Both the position numbers and the translations under genes were made by a program. A stretch of 64,000 nt of DNA from Snodgrassella sp. CFCC 13594 (lineage in GTDB: Bacteria > Pseudomonadota > Gammaproteobacteria > Burkholderiales > Neisseriaceae), in the NCBI RefSeq assembly GCF_001590725.1, contig NZ_LQXR01000010.1:1-64000 (forward strand), given 5' to 3'. The notes beneath the pieces are model-generated. The model saw nothing but the letters and a program-made list of their open reading frames with translations. It was not told where the DNA came from and did no database searches. Numbering within the stretch: position 1 is the stretch's first letter; each line of letters opens with the position of its first letter. Below, piece after piece: positions 56,428-64,000 of this stretch.

Positions 56428-57408
56428 ATGTCACACATCATCACCATGAGTCACACCACACATCACCAACTCCAGCAAATGGACAACGCCGCGTTACAAC
56501 GCCTCTGCGGCGCCTTAGACGAGCACATCATTAGCTTGGGAAAAGCCTTAAATTTAGACATCAGCCGTCGTTTTGACCAGTTTACCCTAACCGGTGAGCA
56601 CACCCATGCAGGCATCACTGCTTTGGAAAGCTTAGCCGAGACCGCGAACGAGCGCGACATCAACGACAGCGACATTCAACTGGCCGCAGTGGAAGCGAAA
56701 GCCCATAAACCACAACACCCCACACACCAAGACCACCAAACTTGGACGCTGCGCACCAAGCGTGGCAATATCGGCGGCCGAACACCGCGCCAAAGCGGCT
56801 ATATCCGCGCGCTCTTAACGCATGATGTGGTGTTTGGCTTGGGCCCAGCGGGTACGGGCAAAACCTATTTGGCCGTGGCCGCGGCAGTAGACGCCATGGA
56901 AAAACATTTAGTTGAGCGCATTGTATTGGTTCGGCCTGCTGTGGAAGCGGGGGAAAAGCTGGGTTTTTTACCTGGGGATTTGGCGCAAAAAGTCGATCCT
57001 TATCTGCGCCCTTTATACGATGCATTGTACGATTTGATGGGCTTTGATCGTGTCACTAAATTGCTGGAAAAAGGCTTGATTGAAATCGCCCCCTTGGCCT
57101 ACATGCGGGGGCGCACCTTGAATGGTGCCTACGTCATCCTTGATGAAGCACAAAACACCACGCCAGAACAAATGAAAATGTTCCTCACGCGCATCGGCTT
57201 TGGTGCCAAAGCCGTCATCACGGGCGATGCAAGTCAAATTGACTTGCCCAAACACATCAAAAGTGGCTTAAAAGACGCGCGCGAAAAATTAAACAACATT
57301 GATGGCCTCTATTTTCACGTATTCACCAGCGAAGATGTGGTGCGGCATCCTCTGGTACAAAAAATTGTTGATGCTTACGATGCAGCAGACGAAGACCAGC
57401 ATCAATAA
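56428..57408 (+). CDS. phoH: PhoH-like ATPase
   Basis: The 326-residue protein has a KH-like N-terminal segment and a P-loop domain with Walker [13 protein letters not shown] (about 137-148), [17 protein letters not shown], and Walker [23 protein letters not shown], followed by [12 protein letters not shown]. The family is linked to RNA metabolism with YbeY and YbeZ. The ATG at 56446 is an alternative start. It is followed by a strong DUS terminator; ybeY is not adjacent here. Confidence 0.93.
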   Translation: MSHIITMSHTTHHQLQQMDNAALQRLCGALDEHIISLGKALNLDISRRFDQFTLTGEHTHAGITALESLAETANERDINDSDIQLAAVEAKAHKPQHPTHQDHQTWTLRTKRGNIGGRTPRQSGYIRALLTHDVVFGLGPAGTGKTYLAVAAAVDAMEKHLVERIVLVRPAVEAGEKLGFLPGDLAQKVDPYLRPLYDALYDLMGFDRVTKLLEKGLIEIAPLAYMRGRTLNGAYVILDEAQNTTPEQMKMFLTRIGFGAKAVITGDASQIDLPKHIKSGLKDAREKLNNIDGLYFHVFTSEDVVRHPLVQKIVDAYDAADEDQHQ

Positions 57409-57429
57409 ATAATACCGCAAATCTTATTT

Positions 57430-57460
57430 AAGGCTGCCTGAAACCGGTTCAGGCAGCCTT
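57430..57460. terminator. Perfect inverted DUS terminator of phoH
   Basis: AAGGCTGCCTGAA and TTCAGGCAGCCTT form a 13-bp stem closing on a five-base loop that itself can pair, 21 bases past the stop. The following 283 bases up to yqaA show no gene. Confidence 0.95.
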
Positions 57461-57743
57461 TCATCCAAACAGCAATGAACAATTAGCCTCATCAGCTTGG
57501 AATGTGCTGATACTATTCTTCACTGTTTGGTCAGTGAATCACATGAGCTCAATAAGCACATTTCATCCCATACAAATAACAGACATTCAGCAAGATTAAC
57601 CTCGTGCGAAAAGCCATATGCCGATGCAGGGTTGATTGATCAACATATTGTTTTAAAGCATCAATCCGAATCAACCCATACATAAAATCATAACTAGGCA
57701 CCACGCATTTCAACCTGCTGAATACACACAGTGAACATACCAT

Positions 57744-58163
57744 TTACACCACAACCCAAAGCCCACCAATTAACACCGCATAACGAGCAAATTTACCCAC
57801 CACCAAAAGCAAACTGGACAGCCAAAAATTCAATCGCAACCACCCCGCCGCAATGGCCAATCCGTCGCCCACAAACGGTACCCAAGCCATCAGCAAAGCC
57901 CAAATACCGTATTTGTCTATCCAGTGTTTGATACGTTCACTGGGTTGGTGTTTGTCCGGCACCAATCTACCCATGCCATAAGACACCATGCTGCCCATGC
58001 CATTGCCCAACGTGGCCACCAGCAATGCCCACGGCCACAATGATTCATAGGCATGCACAAAGGCCAACAGCGCCACGTCTGATGTCCCAGGCAAAATCGT
58101 GGCCGAGCTGAATGCTGAAAACCACAAACCCAACCATTGCCAAATCAAGATGGCACACTCCAC
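57744..58163 (-). CDS. yqaA: YqaA-family inner-membrane protein
   Basis: The 139-residue protein has about four membrane helices and the DedA/SNARE-associated pattern of YqaA: SATILPGTSDVALLAFV, TLGNGMGSMVSYGMGRL and WALLMAWVPFVGDGLAIAAGWLRL. Its role is not established; relatives move lipids or ions. The start is GTG at 58163. A DUS follows its promoter region (58189-58200). Confidence 0.85.
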   Translation of the reverse strand: MECAILIWQWLGLWFSAFSSATILPGTSDVALLAFVHAYESLWPWALLVATLGNGMGSMVSYGMGRLVPDKHQPSERIKHWIDKYGIWALLMAWVPFVGDGLAIAAGWLRLNFWLSSLLLVVGKFARYAVLIGGLWVVV

Positions 58164-58188
58164 AGTAAAAAGGAATCATCCTACCGAA

Positions 58189-58200
58189 TTCAGGCAGCCT
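58189..58200 (-). repeat. Single DUS copy between lrp and yqaA
   Basis: TTCAGGCAGCCT, exact reverse copy, unpaired, nine bases past the lrp stop. Confidence 0.85.
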
Positions 58201-58208
58201 GTGCGGTT

Positions 58209-58670
58209 TTACAATGTAATTTTGGTTTCAACTTTATTAAAATTCATCACAAATTGACTTTTAAAACCACGCACATTATTTTCAGACGTTAATACACGGC
58301 GCGTAAATTGATGATAATCCGCCATGTCGCGGGCATGCACCAACAACATATAATCGTAATCCCCAGAAATTTCATAGCAGCTCATCACATCGGGTTCCTT
58401 ATTCACCCGTCGCACAAATTCATCTTGTAACGCGAAATTTTGCTTGTCCATTTCAATCATCACAAACACACTCAAATGGCGGCCCACCGCATCCGGATTC
58501 ACCATCACCACCTGCTTGATGATGACGCCTTCATCTACCATTTGCTGAATACGCCGCTGGCACGTGGCCACCGAAGAGCCCACTTCCTCAGCCAAAACCT
58601 TCAAAGGCGTAGTGCCATCCGTTTGCATGATATTGAGAATTTGCTTATCCAGTCTATCCAACTCGTGCAT
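58209..58670 (-). CDS. Lrp/AsnC-family transcriptional regulator
   Basis: The roughly 153-residue protein has an N-terminal helix-turn-helix (LDRLDKQILNIMQTDG, then VLAEEVGSSVATCQRRIQQM) and a C-terminal RAM ligand-binding domain (PDVMSCYEISGDYDYMLLVHARDM). The family responds to amino acids such as leucine. The ATG at 58670 after GGAAATGACG is chosen; 58676 is equally possible. It is divergent from rarD and may regulate it. Confidence 0.9.
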   Translation of the reverse strand: MHELDRLDKQILNIMQTDGTTPLKVLAEEVGSSVATCQRRIQQMVDEGVIIKQVVMVNPDAVGRHLSVFVMIEMDKQNFALQDEFVRRVNKEPDVMSCYEISGDYDYMLLVHARDMADYHQFTRRVLTSENNVRGFKSQFVMNFNKVETKITL

Positions 58671-58836
58671 CGTCATTTCCAAAAAAATTTCCTACAATTT
58701 ATATCAAATTGATAAAAAATCCCACAAATTAATAAATTTAGAAAAAATTTATTGGGTCAGGACGAATAAAATAGCTTCATTCTTATTAACCAAGAACCAA
58801 GACAATTGGGCCTTGGCAATCGTTGAGCCATTGTTG

Positions 58837-59757
58837 ATGAATACACATAAAAAAGGCATTTGGGCTGCTTTGTTGTCCAATTTTTTATTTGGTGCCATGT
58901 TTTTATACAGTGACTGGATGGCGCCCATGTCTGGCACCACCGTGTTTGCGTGGCGGATGGTAAGCATGCTCTTGAGCTTATGGTTAATCGTGTTGTGTAC
59001 GCATGGCTGGCCAGAACTGTTCCGCTTTGTTTACCAAGTGGGTATGAACGGGCGAAAATGGCTGCTGATTCTGTTGCCAACGCCGATTATCGGCTACCAA
59101 CTGTGGTTATTTATGTGGGCACCCGTCAATGGTCATGGCATTGACGTGGCGATGGGTTATTTCTTATTCCCCTTAATGATGGTGTTATGCGGTTGGTTGT
59201 TTTTGCATGAAGAATTGAGTGGTTGGCAATGGTTGGCAGTGGGTCTGGCTGGCATGGGCGTGGCCCACGAATTATGGCAAAACCAAGTCTTTTCTTGGGT
59301 AACGCTGTCGGTGTTCACAACTTATCCGCTGTATTACATGCTGCGCCGTTGGATGCAGGTTCCTGCCCTCACCGGCTTATTGATCGATCTCACCTTAATT
59401 GCCCCGGTGGCCGCTTTTTATTTGGCGTTTCAGCCCGGCAGTTGGGCCATACTCACGGAGCCTTCTAGATATTGGCTATTGATTCCAGTTATGGGCATCA
59501 TCAGTGCCGCGTCCATGCAGTTGAATCTCTATGCGAGCAGAATGATTCCCATGAGTTTATTTGGGATGTTCAGCTACTTGGAACCAATTTTGCTGTTTGT
59601 GCTCACGGTAACGGTACTGCAAACCCCCGTCACCGTTTCGGCCATGATCACGTATTCTTTAATTTGGGTAGGCCTGTGTTTTGCCATGTATGATAGTTAC
59701 TTAAAAACGCAGCAAGCCAATCTGGCTCGAGGCAAGCCTTCATCCGCGCAAGCCTAA
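58837..59757 (+). CDS. rarD: RarD-like EamA-family transporter
   Basis: The 306-residue protein has about ten membrane helices, beginning KKGIWAALLSNFLFGAMFLY and including GYFLFPLMMVLCGWLFLHEELSGWQ, typical of RarD. It probably exports a small amino-acid-like compound. The ATG at 58837 is set by homology and by a membrane start; the frame upstream to 58564 has none. Its divergent neighbour is an Lrp-type regulator, as for other amino-acid exporters. Confidence 0.87.
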   Translation: MNTHKKGIWAALLSNFLFGAMFLYSDWMAPMSGTTVFAWRMVSMLLSLWLIVLCTHGWPELFRFVYQVGMNGRKWLLILLPTPIIGYQLWLFMWAPVNGHGIDVAMGYFLFPLMMVLCGWLFLHEELSGWQWLAVGLAGMGVAHELWQNQVFSWVTLSVFTTYPLYYMLRRWMQVPALTGLLIDLTLIAPVAAFYLAFQPGSWAILTEPSRYWLLIPVMGIISAASMQLNLYASRMIPMSLFGMFSYLEPILLFVLTVTVLQTPVTVSAMITYSLIWVGLCFAMYDSYLKTQQANLARGKPSSAQA

Positions 59758-59806
59758 AAAAGCGCACGTCCTAGGCAGCAAACTCATATCCAGCAGCTGG
59801 CTCAAA

Positions 59807-59843
59807 AAACATTCAGGCAGCCCTAAAGGCTGCCTGAATGTTT
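59807..59843. terminator. Perfect inverted DUS terminator between rarD and ispH
   Basis: AAACATTCAGGCAGCC and its complement form a 16-bp stem with loop CTAAA, bounded by A and T runs. It serves convergent rarD and ispH. Confidence 0.95.
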
Positions 59844-59857
59844 TACGCTGCTATCAT

Positions 59858-60799
59858 TTATGACGGATCACGCAATTCCTTAGGCAACACAAACACGATG
59901 CTCTCAGCGACACCTTCTGTTTCACGAGCAGATGGGTAACCCCATGCCGCAATGGTGTCCACTACTTCCTGTACCAACACCTCAGGCGCAGACGCTCCAG
60001 CCGTGATGCCCGCTTTATGTTTACCCTCAAACCACGCGCGTTTCAGGCAGCCTGCGTTGTCGACCATATATGCATCGACACCGCGCAGTGCCGCCACTTC
60101 ACGCAAGCGATTGCTATTCGAACTGTTGGGCGAGCCCACCACGATCACCACATCACAATCCGCAGCCAATGCTTTCACCGCTTCTTGGCGGTTGGTGGTG
60201 GCATAACAAATGTCTTCTTTATGAGGGCTTTTAATGTGCGGAAATCGAACTTTTAAAGCGGCAATAATGCCGCTGGTTTCATCCACCGACAAAGTGGTTT
60301 GGCTCACATGCGCCAGTTTCTCTGTATCCCGTACCACTAAATGCGCCACATCTTCTTCCGTTTCCACCAACAACATCGCACCGGGCGAAAGTTGTCCCAT
60401 CGTGCCTTCCACTTCTGGGTGGCCTTTGTGCCCAATCATAATGATTTGAAAGCCTTGCTGATCCAATCGCGCCACTTCTTTATGCACCTTAGTCACCAAC
60501 GGGCAAGTGGCATCAAATACCCGAAAACCACGTAAAACAGCCTCATCTTGCACTGCTTTAGACACCCCGTGGGCGGAGTAAATCAAGGTAGCGCCCAAAG
60601 GTACTTCGGCCAAATCCTCAATAAATATCGCGCCTTTGGCGCGCAGATTATCCACCACGAATTTGTTGTGTACGACTTCATGGCGCACATAAATTGGTGC
60701 GCCATATTGGGCCAAGGCGCGCTCAACAATGCTGATGGCGCGATCCACACCTGCGCAAAAGCCACGCGGATTGGCCAGCATAATGCTTTTTTCACTCAT
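59858..60799 (-). CDS. ispH: 4-hydroxy-3-methylbut-2-enyl diphosphate reductase
   Basis: The 313-residue iron-sulfur enzyme has the three conserved Cys ([10 protein letters not shown] near residue 14, [21 protein letters not shown]) and the substrate motifs [29 protein letters not shown] and ITAGASAPE. It makes IPP and DMAPP in the last step of the MEP pathway. The start at 60799 is at [13 protein letters not shown]. It is followed upstream by lspA on the same strand, a common pairing. A DUS copy lies in its coding sequence near 60042. Confidence 0.96.
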   Translation of the reverse strand: MSEKSIMLANPRGFCAGVDRAISIVERALAQYGAPIYVRHEVVHNKFVVDNLRAKGAIFIEDLAEVPLGATLIYSAHGVSKAVQDEAVLRGFRVFDATCPLVTKVHKEVARLDQQGFQIIMIGHKGHPEVEGTMGQLSPGAMLLVETEEDVAHLVVRDTEKLAHVSQTTLSVDETSGIIAALKVRFPHIKSPHKEDICYATTNRQEAVKALAADCDVVIVVGSPNSSNSNRLREVAALRGVDAYMVDNAGCLKRAWFEGKHKAGITAGASAPEVLVQEVVDTIAAWGYPSARETEGVAESIVFVLPKELRDPS

Positions 60800-60857
60800 G
60801 TATCGTGTCACTCATTGATGTGAATTAACGTGCGTTCAAGCTACTCAAACACATTAT

Positions 60858-61367
60858 TCAAGCAGCTTGGGTATTTTTTTCTGGTTTTTTGGGTTTATGG
60901 CGGAAGCTGTCGATGACCAACAACACCGCGCCCACACAAATAAAACTGTCGGCAATATTGAATGCTGGGTAATACCATTCTTGATAGTAGAACAACAAAA
61001 AATCAATCACATGACCATGAATCAATCGGTCCACGACATTCCCAATGGCACCGCCAACAATCATCGCAGCACCCCATTTGCCGATTCCCCCAAATTCATT
61101 TTTGGCAATGGCACGAATCAAGTAAGCGCAAATCACCACTGCCAGCCCCATAAAGAAGAATTTTTGCCAGCCGCCCGCGTCAGCCAAAAAACTAAATGCC
61201 GCACCCGGGTTATAAACCAACGTCAAATCAAAAAAATTAGGAATAACGTTCACGCGTTCCATATAGCTAAACTGTTGCACGATCAATGTTTTGATCAATT
61301 GGTCCAATACAATGGCCACCGCGGCCAAAGCCATGTATTTACCCAAGCCCACTTTTTCTTGCTGCAT
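60858..61367 (-). CDS. lspA: Lipoprotein signal peptidase
   Basis: The roughly 169-residue protein has four membrane helices and the catalytic Asp motifs: VVDRLIHGHVIDFLLFYY and FNIADSFICVGAVLLVIDS. It removes signal peptides from prolipoproteins. The ATG at 61367 is chosen, seven bases after GGGA. It lies between ileS and ispH, the widely conserved ileS-lspA-ispH order. Confidence 0.95.
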   Translation of the reverse strand: MQQEKVGLGKYMALAAVAIVLDQLIKTLIVQQFSYMERVNVIPNFFDLTLVYNPGAAFSFLADAGGWQKFFFMGLAVVICAYLIRAIAKNEFGGIGKWGAAMIVGGAIGNVVDRLIHGHVIDFLLFYYQEWYYPAFNIADSFICVGAVLLVIDSFRHKPKKPEKNTQAA

Positions 61368-61454
61368 AAAATTTCCCATGTACACAGCAGCGCCGCAACG
61401 ACAGTTGCTGCGCTATCCATGTTTGTCTAAATCCAGTAAATGACCCTGAATCAA

Positions 61455-64000
61455 TTAGGCATAGTGCCGCTCTTCTCCAGCCCCATCCAAATTATCGGCA
61501 CACCGGCCACAAACAGTGGGGTGCTTGGCATCAATGCCGATATCATGCGTGTAATGCCAACAGCGGTCACATTTCTCACCACTACTGGCCGTGGCCACAG
61601 CAGCCAAATCATCCCCTTCTGTTACGCTGGCTTGAGAAACCAACATCACAAACCGCAATTCATTCCCCAAGGCTTTCAGGTAGCCTGCCGTGGGTGCGGG
61701 TGCCGTAATGGCCACATCGGCCTGCAAAGACGAACCAACGGTTTTATCCATACGCAATGGCTCAATCGCTGCATTCACCACTTCGCGCGCGGCGCGGATG
61801 GCTTCCCATTTACGCACCAGCACCTCCTCGCTGTCTTTGGGCATATCGGGGAAATTGTGCAAAGTATGGAACAGCACACTGTCTTCTTCACCACCGCCAA
61901 TGATGTCCCATGCTTCTTCACCGGTGAAACACAGGATCGGACTCAACAGCAGCACCAAATTGCGCGTGATGTGGAACAACGCCGTTTGCGCACTGCGCCG
62001 TGCATGGCTGTTGGCCTTGGTGGTGTACAGACGGTCTTTAAGGACGTCCAGATAAAACGCGCCCATGTCTTCAGAGCAGAAATGCACAATATCTTGAACG
62101 GCATAATGAAATGCATAACGAGGGTAATAATCGCCAGCCACCCGTTCTTGCAGCTGTCGCGCCAATACCAAGGCATAGCGATCCATTTCCACCATTTTGT
62201 CTTGTGGTACCGCGTTTTCCATTGGGTCGAAATCAGACAAATTGGCCAGCAAAAACCGTAAAGTATTGCGCAAACGCCGATAGCTTTCGCTCACGCGTTT
62301 CAAAATCTCATCAGAAATCGCCAATTCGCCAGAATAATCAGTTGAGGCCACCCACAGCCGCAGAATATCGGCACCCAGTGAATCATTGACCTTTTGCGGC
62401 GCCACCACATTGCCCACCGACTTGGACATTTTCTGACCATTGCCATCCACCACAAAACCATGCGTCAGCAATTGTTTATAAGGGGCGCGACCCACAGTGG
62501 CGCAACCAGTGAGCATGGATGATTGGAACCAACCGCGATGTTGGTCTGAGCCTTCCAAATACAAATCCGCAGGCCAAGCCAATTCAGGGCGTTGACGCAA
62601 TACGGCATAATGGGTGCTGCCTGAATCAAACCACACATCCAACGTGTCTTTCAGCTTCTCATAATGCCCCGCTTCATCGCCCAATAGTTCTTTGGCATCC
62701 AATGAAAACCACGCTTCTATGCCGTGTTGCTCAATACGCTTGGCCACTGTCTCTAACAATTCTGCCGAACGTGGGTGCAATTCCCCGGTTTCCTTGTGTG
62801 CAAAAAACGCCATGGGTGTTCCCCAGTTGCGCTGGCGTGACACCACCCAGTCAGGGCGGCCTTCAATCATCGCTTCCAAACGCGCCCGCCCCCACGCTGG
62901 GAAAAATTCGGTGGCATCCACGGCGCTCATCGCCATGCTGCGCAAGGTTTTCCCATTGGACCCAGGTTTATCCATGCCAATAAACCATTGGCTGGTGGCC
63001 CTGAAAATAATCGGCGTTTTGTGGCGCCAGCAATGAGGATAGCTGTGTTCCAATTTTTGGCTGGCCAGAAGGTGGCCATTGTTGGCCAATGTGTCAATCA
63101 CCACCGGATTAGCAGCCCACACATTCATACCAGCCACAATGGGGGTATCTTTGCGGAATGTACCATCGCCCAACACCGGATTATCAATCGGCAGGTGGTA
63201 GCGCAAGCCCACCAGATAGTCATCCATACCATGAGCCGGTGCCGTGTGCACCAAGCCAGTACCAGCATCAGTGGTCACGTGTTCACCCAAAATAACCGGT
63301 ACTTGGCGATCGGCCAAGAATGGATGTTGTAGTCGCAAATGCTCCAACGCTGCGCCGTGGATTTCGGCCACCACAGTGTAATCAGCGATGCCATAACGCG
63401 CACAAGCCGCATCCACCAAATCTTTGGCCAATACCAACATCCCTTTGCTGGTATCAATCAATTGGTAGGTCATCTCAGGATGCACAGTGACCGCTTGGTT
63501 GGCTGGCAACGTCCATGGCGTGGTGGTCCAAATAACCGCGCTGACCTTATCCGGCGTTTCAGGCAACCCAAACACCTTAACCAAGGCCGGCACATCCACA
63601 AAATCAAAAGCCACATCAATGGCTGGTGACGTTTTGTCTTTGTATTCCACCTCAGCTTCGGCCAAAGCAGAACCGCACTCAATACAATAATTCACGGGTT
63701 TTTCGCCGCGATACAAGAAACCAGCAGCTTGAATTTTGCCCAGCGTGCGCACGATATCGGCTTCGGTTTTGAAGTTCATGGTGAGATAAGGATTGTCCCA
63801 ATCGCCCAACACCCCCAAACGGATAAAATCACACTTTTGTTTGGCAATCTGCTCTTTTGCGTATTCACGGCATAGCTCACGAAATTTAGCTGCTGGAATA
63901 TTTTTGCCATGTAGTTTTTCCACCATCAGCTCAATCGGTAAACCGTGGCAGTCCCAGCCGGGTACATAAGGCGCATCAAAACCGGCCAATGTTTTGCTGC
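61455..64000 (-). CDS. ileS: Isoleucyl-tRNA synthetase, N-terminus beyond window
   Basis: The frame runs to the window edge, giving the C-terminal 848 or so residues of a class I synthetase. Near the right edge is the HIGH-type motif YVPGWDCHGLPIEL, then the editing domain, WFSDSGSTHY-like DVWFDSGSTHY, EGSDQHRGWFQSSML, the KMSKS loop GQKMSKSVGNVV, and a C-terminal zinc finger CDRCWHY with CGRCADNL. It charges tRNA-Ile. The native start is just outside. lspA follows, as usual. Confidence 0.97.
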   Translation of the reverse strand, partial: SKTLAGFDAPYVPGWDCHGLPIELMVEKLHGKNIPAAKFRELCREYAKEQIAKQKCDFIRLGVLGDWDNPYLTMNFKTEADIVRTLGKIQAAGFLYRGEKPVNYCIECGSALAEAEVEYKDKTSPAIDVAFDFVDVPALVKVFGLPETPDKVSAVIWTTTPWTLPANQAVTVHPEMTYQLIDTSKGMLVLAKDLVDAACARYGIADYTVVAEIHGAALEHLRLQHPFLADRQVPVILGEHVTTDAGTGLVHTAPAHGMDDYLVGLRYHLPIDNPVLGDGTFRKDTPIVAGMNVWAANPVVIDTLANNGHLLASQKLEHSYPHCWRHKTPIIFRATSQWFIGMDKPGSNGKTLRSMAMSAVDATEFFPAWGRARLEAMIEGRPDWVVSRQRNWGTPMAFFAHKETGELHPRSAELLETVAKRIEQHGIEAWFSLDAKELLGDEAGHYEKLKDTLDVWFDSGSTHYAVLRQRPELAWPADLYLEGSDQHRGWFQSSMLTGCATVGRAPYKQLLTHGFVVDGNGQKMSKSVGNVVAPQKVNDSLGADILRLWVASTDYSGELAISDEILKRVSESYRRLRNTLRFLLANLSDFDPMENAVPQDKMVEMDRYALVLARQLQERVAGDYYPRYAFHYAVQDIVHFCSEDMGAFYLDVLKDRLYTTKANSHARRSAQTALFHITRNLVLLLSPILCFTGEEAWDIIGGGEEDSVLFHTLHNFPDMPKDSEEVLVRKWEAIRAAREVVNAAIEPLRMDKTVGSSLQADVAITAPAPTAGYLKALGNELRFVMLVSQASVTEGDDLAAVATASSGEKCDRCWHYTHDIGIDAKHPTVCGRCADNLDGAGEERHYA

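Noticed and set aside
18072-64000. tRNA or rRNA genes
   Set aside because: I scanned for tRNA T-arm patterns and rRNA motifs by eye and saw none; a covariance search was not possible.

Overview
The window comes from a member of the Neisseriaceae. The core half carries many copies of the 12-mer AGGCTGCCTGAA, the Simonsiella-type dialect of the neisserial DNA uptake sequence (DUS). They sit singly or as inverted pairs acting as terminators. Core proteins (MisR/MisS-like two-component system, PglL-like oligosaccharyltransferase, TrpD, TatB, PhoH) also look neisserial. Genus and species cannot be fixed from the sequence.

Bases 1-18046 are an AT-rich accessory island with no good DUS copy, built from three nested or tandem mobile elements. 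(a) Bases 1-1503 are the right end of a Mu-like prophage: a tail-fibre assembly gene, a Com-like zinc-finger regulator and a DNA adenine methylase in the com/mom position. It is inserted in the tnsD gene of (b) a Tn7-like transposon. Only that element's tnsD 3' part, an intact tnsE, a cargo operon and a three-site Tn7L-type end (to about 7338) are visible. The cargo (3768-7095) encodes a DUF6932/nucleotidyltransferase-like protein, an HTH plus ImmA/IrrE zinc protease, a beta-family (sce7725-like) protein and a convergent sce7726-like PD-(D/E)XK nuclease. This is the best candidate here for an undescribed defence or conflict system. (c) A second Tn7-like element spans exactly 7345-18046, flanked by the 5-bp duplication GCTAC. 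Its transposition genes have collapsed: tnsA and tnsB are gone, tnsC is beheaded, and tnsD is fused to a frameshifted tnsE. Both ends and the cargo survive: a QatABCD anti-phage operon and a single-chain type IIG restriction-modification enzyme. The insertion point splits a terminator hairpin, as Tn7 does downstream of glmS, so glmS is predicted to lie left of this window.

Bases 18072-64000 are ordinary chromosome. In order: MFS efflux pump with divergent XRE regulator; flavodoxin-like oxidoreductase, glutaredoxin 2, aldo/keto reductase and LysR regulator; a polar amino-acid ABC transporter; a Fur-type heme uptake operon (TonB receptor, HmuS, HmuT, HmuU, HmuV); azlCD; slyX; trpG-trpD; an MHS-family MFS transporter; cdsA-plsC; yccF; misRS; pglL; tatABC; hisE-I-F-(small membrane protein)-A-H; gltIJKL; hisC-hisB; phoH; yqaA; lrp divergent from rarD; ispH; lspA; and the 3' part of ileS.

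Ten frameshifts are scattered over nine core genes, including hisC, tatB and gltK. All but one can be explained by loss of one or two bases, usually in a short homopolymer. That pattern looks more like sequencing or assembly error than real gene decay, so the affected genes are marked as frameshifted but may be intact in the organism.
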